Assembly: GCA_003567805.1 (NCBI GenBank)
Contig: PWYP01000112.1
Span: 1 to 17,523 of the forward strand
DNA: 17,523 nt
From: PVC group bacterium
Lineage (GTDB): Bacteria; Verrucomicrobiota; Kiritimatiellia; UBA8416
Reading direction: 5' to 3'
Shown here in pieces: positions 16,164 through 17,523 of this stretch. The notes beneath the pieces were generated by a model. It was not told the DNA's origin, made no database searches, and saw nothing but the letters and a program-made list of their open reading frames with translations. How positions within the stretch are numbered: the stretch's first letter is position 1; every line of letters begins with the position of its first letter. The position numbers and the translations under genes are program-made.

Positions 16164-16412
16164 ATGCAACGCGAAAAAATCATGCAAACGCTGCGGAACA
16201 TTGTAGAACAATCAACCGTCGAACCCATTGACATAGAAAATATCACCGAGGATACCACCATCGGAGAACTCGGATTCGACTCACTCTCCGTGCTGGACTT
16301 GATTTATGATGTACAACAATCCTTTGGTTTGGATTTTGAAGTCCAGGAACTCGTAGCAATCAATGCCGTTGGAGAATTAATCGACTTTCTAGAAGAGGAA
16401 ATGAAAGGGTGA
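16164..16412 (+). CDS. Acyl carrier protein
   Basis: This 82-residue acidic protein has the phosphopantetheine attachment motif GFDSLSVLDL, with Ser40 as the modified residue. Helix I before it and an acidic helix ending in FLEEEMKG after it fit the four-helix carrier fold. The ATG at 16164 follows AGGG with about 9 nt spacing. The stop overlaps the start of the next gene as GTGA, so it is translationally coupled to the lipid A-type acyltransferase. That pairing, and the absence of any fab gene nearby, suggest a specialised carrier rather than the housekeeping AcpP. This is inference; the sequence alone cannot exclude a general role. Confidence 0.9.
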   Translation: MQREKIMQTLRNIVEQSTVEPIDIENITEDTTIGELGFDSLSVLDLIYDVQQSFGLDFEVQELVAINAVGELIDFLEEEMKG

Positions 16413-17290
16413 AGTCAGGCAAACCCACCTTCCGCCATCGCATGGAATTTGCGGCCATTTGCCTTGGCATTCGGCTTGTCAAATTACTGACACCGGCAGG
16501 ATGTCGCCGATTCGCAATCATACTCGGAACCATCGGGTTTGCCACCATGAACCGTAGACGCGACATTGCTTGCAACAATGTACGCTTGGCGGCCATAACC
16601 AACGACGAAACCGAAGTGCGCAGAATCGCCCGGGCCTCCATGATCCATTTTATCCATATCGCCATCATTTCACTGCAGGCGACCGGAGGAAAAACACCAC
16701 AGCAGACGATCATAGAAGAGATCGATCCTGCCGCAAGGGATGTATTAGCAGACCCCGATCAAGGCGCGATCCTATGCTCTGGACACCTAGGCAACTGGGA
16801 AGCAGGACTCCAAGCTGTCGCCAAACAGTTTCCCCTATTAGGTATCGCACGGCGTATGAACAACCCGCTCGTCGAAAACCTTATGTCTTTCAGAAATCAT
16901 GACAACATCGAAATCACGCCCAAACATGATCAAGATGCTGCACGGTTACTGCGCGCACTGGCAGAGGGACGCAACGTGGGAATCTTGTTTGATCAGCATG
17001 CCGCGGGGAAACGCGGCGTCATGGTTCCCTTTTTCGGAGCCCCTGCCGCCACCTACACCTCTCCAGCCATGCTGCATCTGACCACGAAAGCTCCGATCTG
17101 CTTTTCAACCTGTGTCGAAATGGCACCCGGACAATACCGGCTACGGATTGATCCACCCTTTGTCTACACGCGAACCGGAGACCGTAAAGAAGACACCACC
17201 CAGATCCTGCAGGCGTTACACAGCAAACTAGAAAATGCCATTAGGGAATATCCAACCCAGTACCTATGGGCACATCGACGTTGGCGCTAA
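16409..17290 (+). CDS. LpxL/HtrB-family lipid A acyltransferase
   Basis: The family transfers acyl chains from acyl-ACP to Kdo2-lipid IVA at the inner leaflet of the inner membrane. The 293-residue product has an N-terminal hydrophobic helix (about 13-47), the catalytic H(X)4E as GHLGNWE with His126 and Glu131, ARRMNNPLVE at 147-156, FDQHA at 194-198, PFFG at 207-210, and the usual C-terminal YLWAHRRW. The start is the GTG at 16409, overlapping the carrier protein stop by 4 nt; an ATG 11 codons later is possible. Its gene ends 5 bp from a convergent gene. The family also includes acyltransferases for other glycolipids and ornithine lipids, so the substrate is not fixed by sequence. Length is slightly short of the E. 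coli enzyme (about 306). Confidence 0.88.
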   Translation: MKSGKPTFRHRMEFAAICLGIRLVKLLTPAGCRRFAIILGTIGFATMNRRRDIACNNVRLAAITNDETEVRRIARASMIHFIHIAIISLQATGGKTPQQTIIEEIDPAARDVLADPDQGAILCSGHLGNWEAGLQAVAKQFPLLGIARRMNNPLVENLMSFRNHDNIEITPKHDQDAARLLRALAEGRNVGILFDQHAAGKRGVMVPFFGAPAATYTSPAMLHLTTKAPICFSTCVEMAPGQYRLRIDPPFVYTRTGDRKEDTTQILQALHSKLENAIREYPTQYLWAHRRWR

Positions 17291-17295
17291 AGCGA

Positions 17296-17523
17296 TCAAT
17301 CTTCAGACTCTCCGCCGTAGACCTCGTCCAATAGACCTTGATCAGGAACCAGATTGATCGGCATACCAGAAAGCTTTTGCAAATATTTCATAACCACTTC
17401 AAGACGCTGCAAGCTGTCTGCAGCAAGATCAAGCATACCCTTCTGTTTGTCGTCCACATCCCCCAGGCGCCCGGAAGACAACAATTCGACCAAAGCGGAC
17501 GATACCGTCAAGGGCTGCGCAAG
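17296..17523 (-). CDS. C-terminal fragment of a HisKA-like protein lacking an ATPase domain (start missing)
   Basis: The frame runs from the right edge to a TGA at 17298-17296 and gives 75 visible residues. LAQPLTVSSALVELL followed by DKQKGMLDLAADSLQRLEVV and a KYLQKLSG turn reads like the two helices of a histidine-kinase HisKA domain. In that alignment the phospho-acceptor His would lie two residues upstream of the visible Leu, just off the window. The protein ends about 20 residues after the second helix with an acidic tail (VYGGESED), so no HATPase domain follows. A TTG at 17511 is in frame but would remove the H-box region. The gene is convergent with the acyltransferase, 5 bp apart. Function is unknown; it may be a phosphotransfer partner or a degenerate kinase. 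Confidence 0.55.
   Translation of the reverse strand, partial: LAQPLTVSSALVELLSSGRLGDVDDKQKGMLDLAADSLQRLEVVMKYLQKLSGMPINLVPDQGLLDEVYGGESED

Noticed and set aside
1..17523. CRISPR arrays, transposons, phage genes, toxin-antitoxin or restriction systems, tRNA and rRNA genes
   Set aside because: I looked for spaced repeats, inverted terminal repeats, transposase or integrase motifs and cloverleaf patterns and saw none. The genes are housekeeping or envelope genes.

Overview
The window reads as chromosomal DNA of a diderm (Gram-negative-type) bacterium of roughly even base composition. A member of the PVC group, such as Kiritimatiellota, Lentisphaerota or Verrucomicrobiota, fits best. That placement is an inference. 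It rests on the YdjY-domain protein at the left edge, the large Reg_prop (propeller-repeat) hybrid kinase and the divergent MutL endonuclease motifs. Outer-membrane biology is shown by a secondary lipid A acyltransferase and a MipA/OmpV-type barrel. I recognise eleven complete genes and two cut by the window edges. I see no tRNA, rRNA, CRISPR array, transposon or phage gene. Every gene is intact within what is visible.

Layout. 1-1300 (+): 3' part of a YdjY/ExbD-like envelope protein. Its end overlaps the convergent mutL by 62 bp. 1239-3125 (-): mutL, divergent from 3266-3817 (+) cobO. 3929-5389 (+): a fused precorrin-2 dehydrogenase/glutamyl-tRNA reductase with its own promoter candidate. 9639 down to 5444 (-): metG, amrA and nadB, spaced 9-11 bp apart, so very probably one transcript. 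13420 down to 9782 (-): a giant, apparently soluble Reg_prop/PAS hybrid histidine kinase. 13674-16084 (+): AICAR formyltransferase followed 2 bp later by a DUF2141-MipA outer-membrane protein. 16164-17290 (+): a small acyl carrier protein overlapping a lipid A acyltransferase. 17296-17523 (-): C-terminal fragment of a HisKA-like protein, convergent with the acyltransferase.

Most genes are core metabolism: mismatch repair, adenosylcobalamin, tetrapyrrole entry, NAD and purine synthesis, and methionyl-tRNA. CobO and the tetrapyrrole fusion enzyme lie side by side and share the cobalamin/siroheme theme. The carrier protein and the acyltransferase look like a dedicated acyl-transfer pair for the outer membrane.

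No clearly new multi-gene system is visible. The most unusual items are single-gene architectures: the kinase with propeller sensor modules but no membrane segment, the glutamyl-tRNA reductase carrying a Met8-like N-terminus but no C-terminal dimerisation domain, the DUF2141-MipA fusion, and MutL with two endonuclease-motif histidines replaced by arginine. No stretch over 300 bases lacks a gene. The largest gap, 13421-13673, holds the divergent kinase/purH start region.
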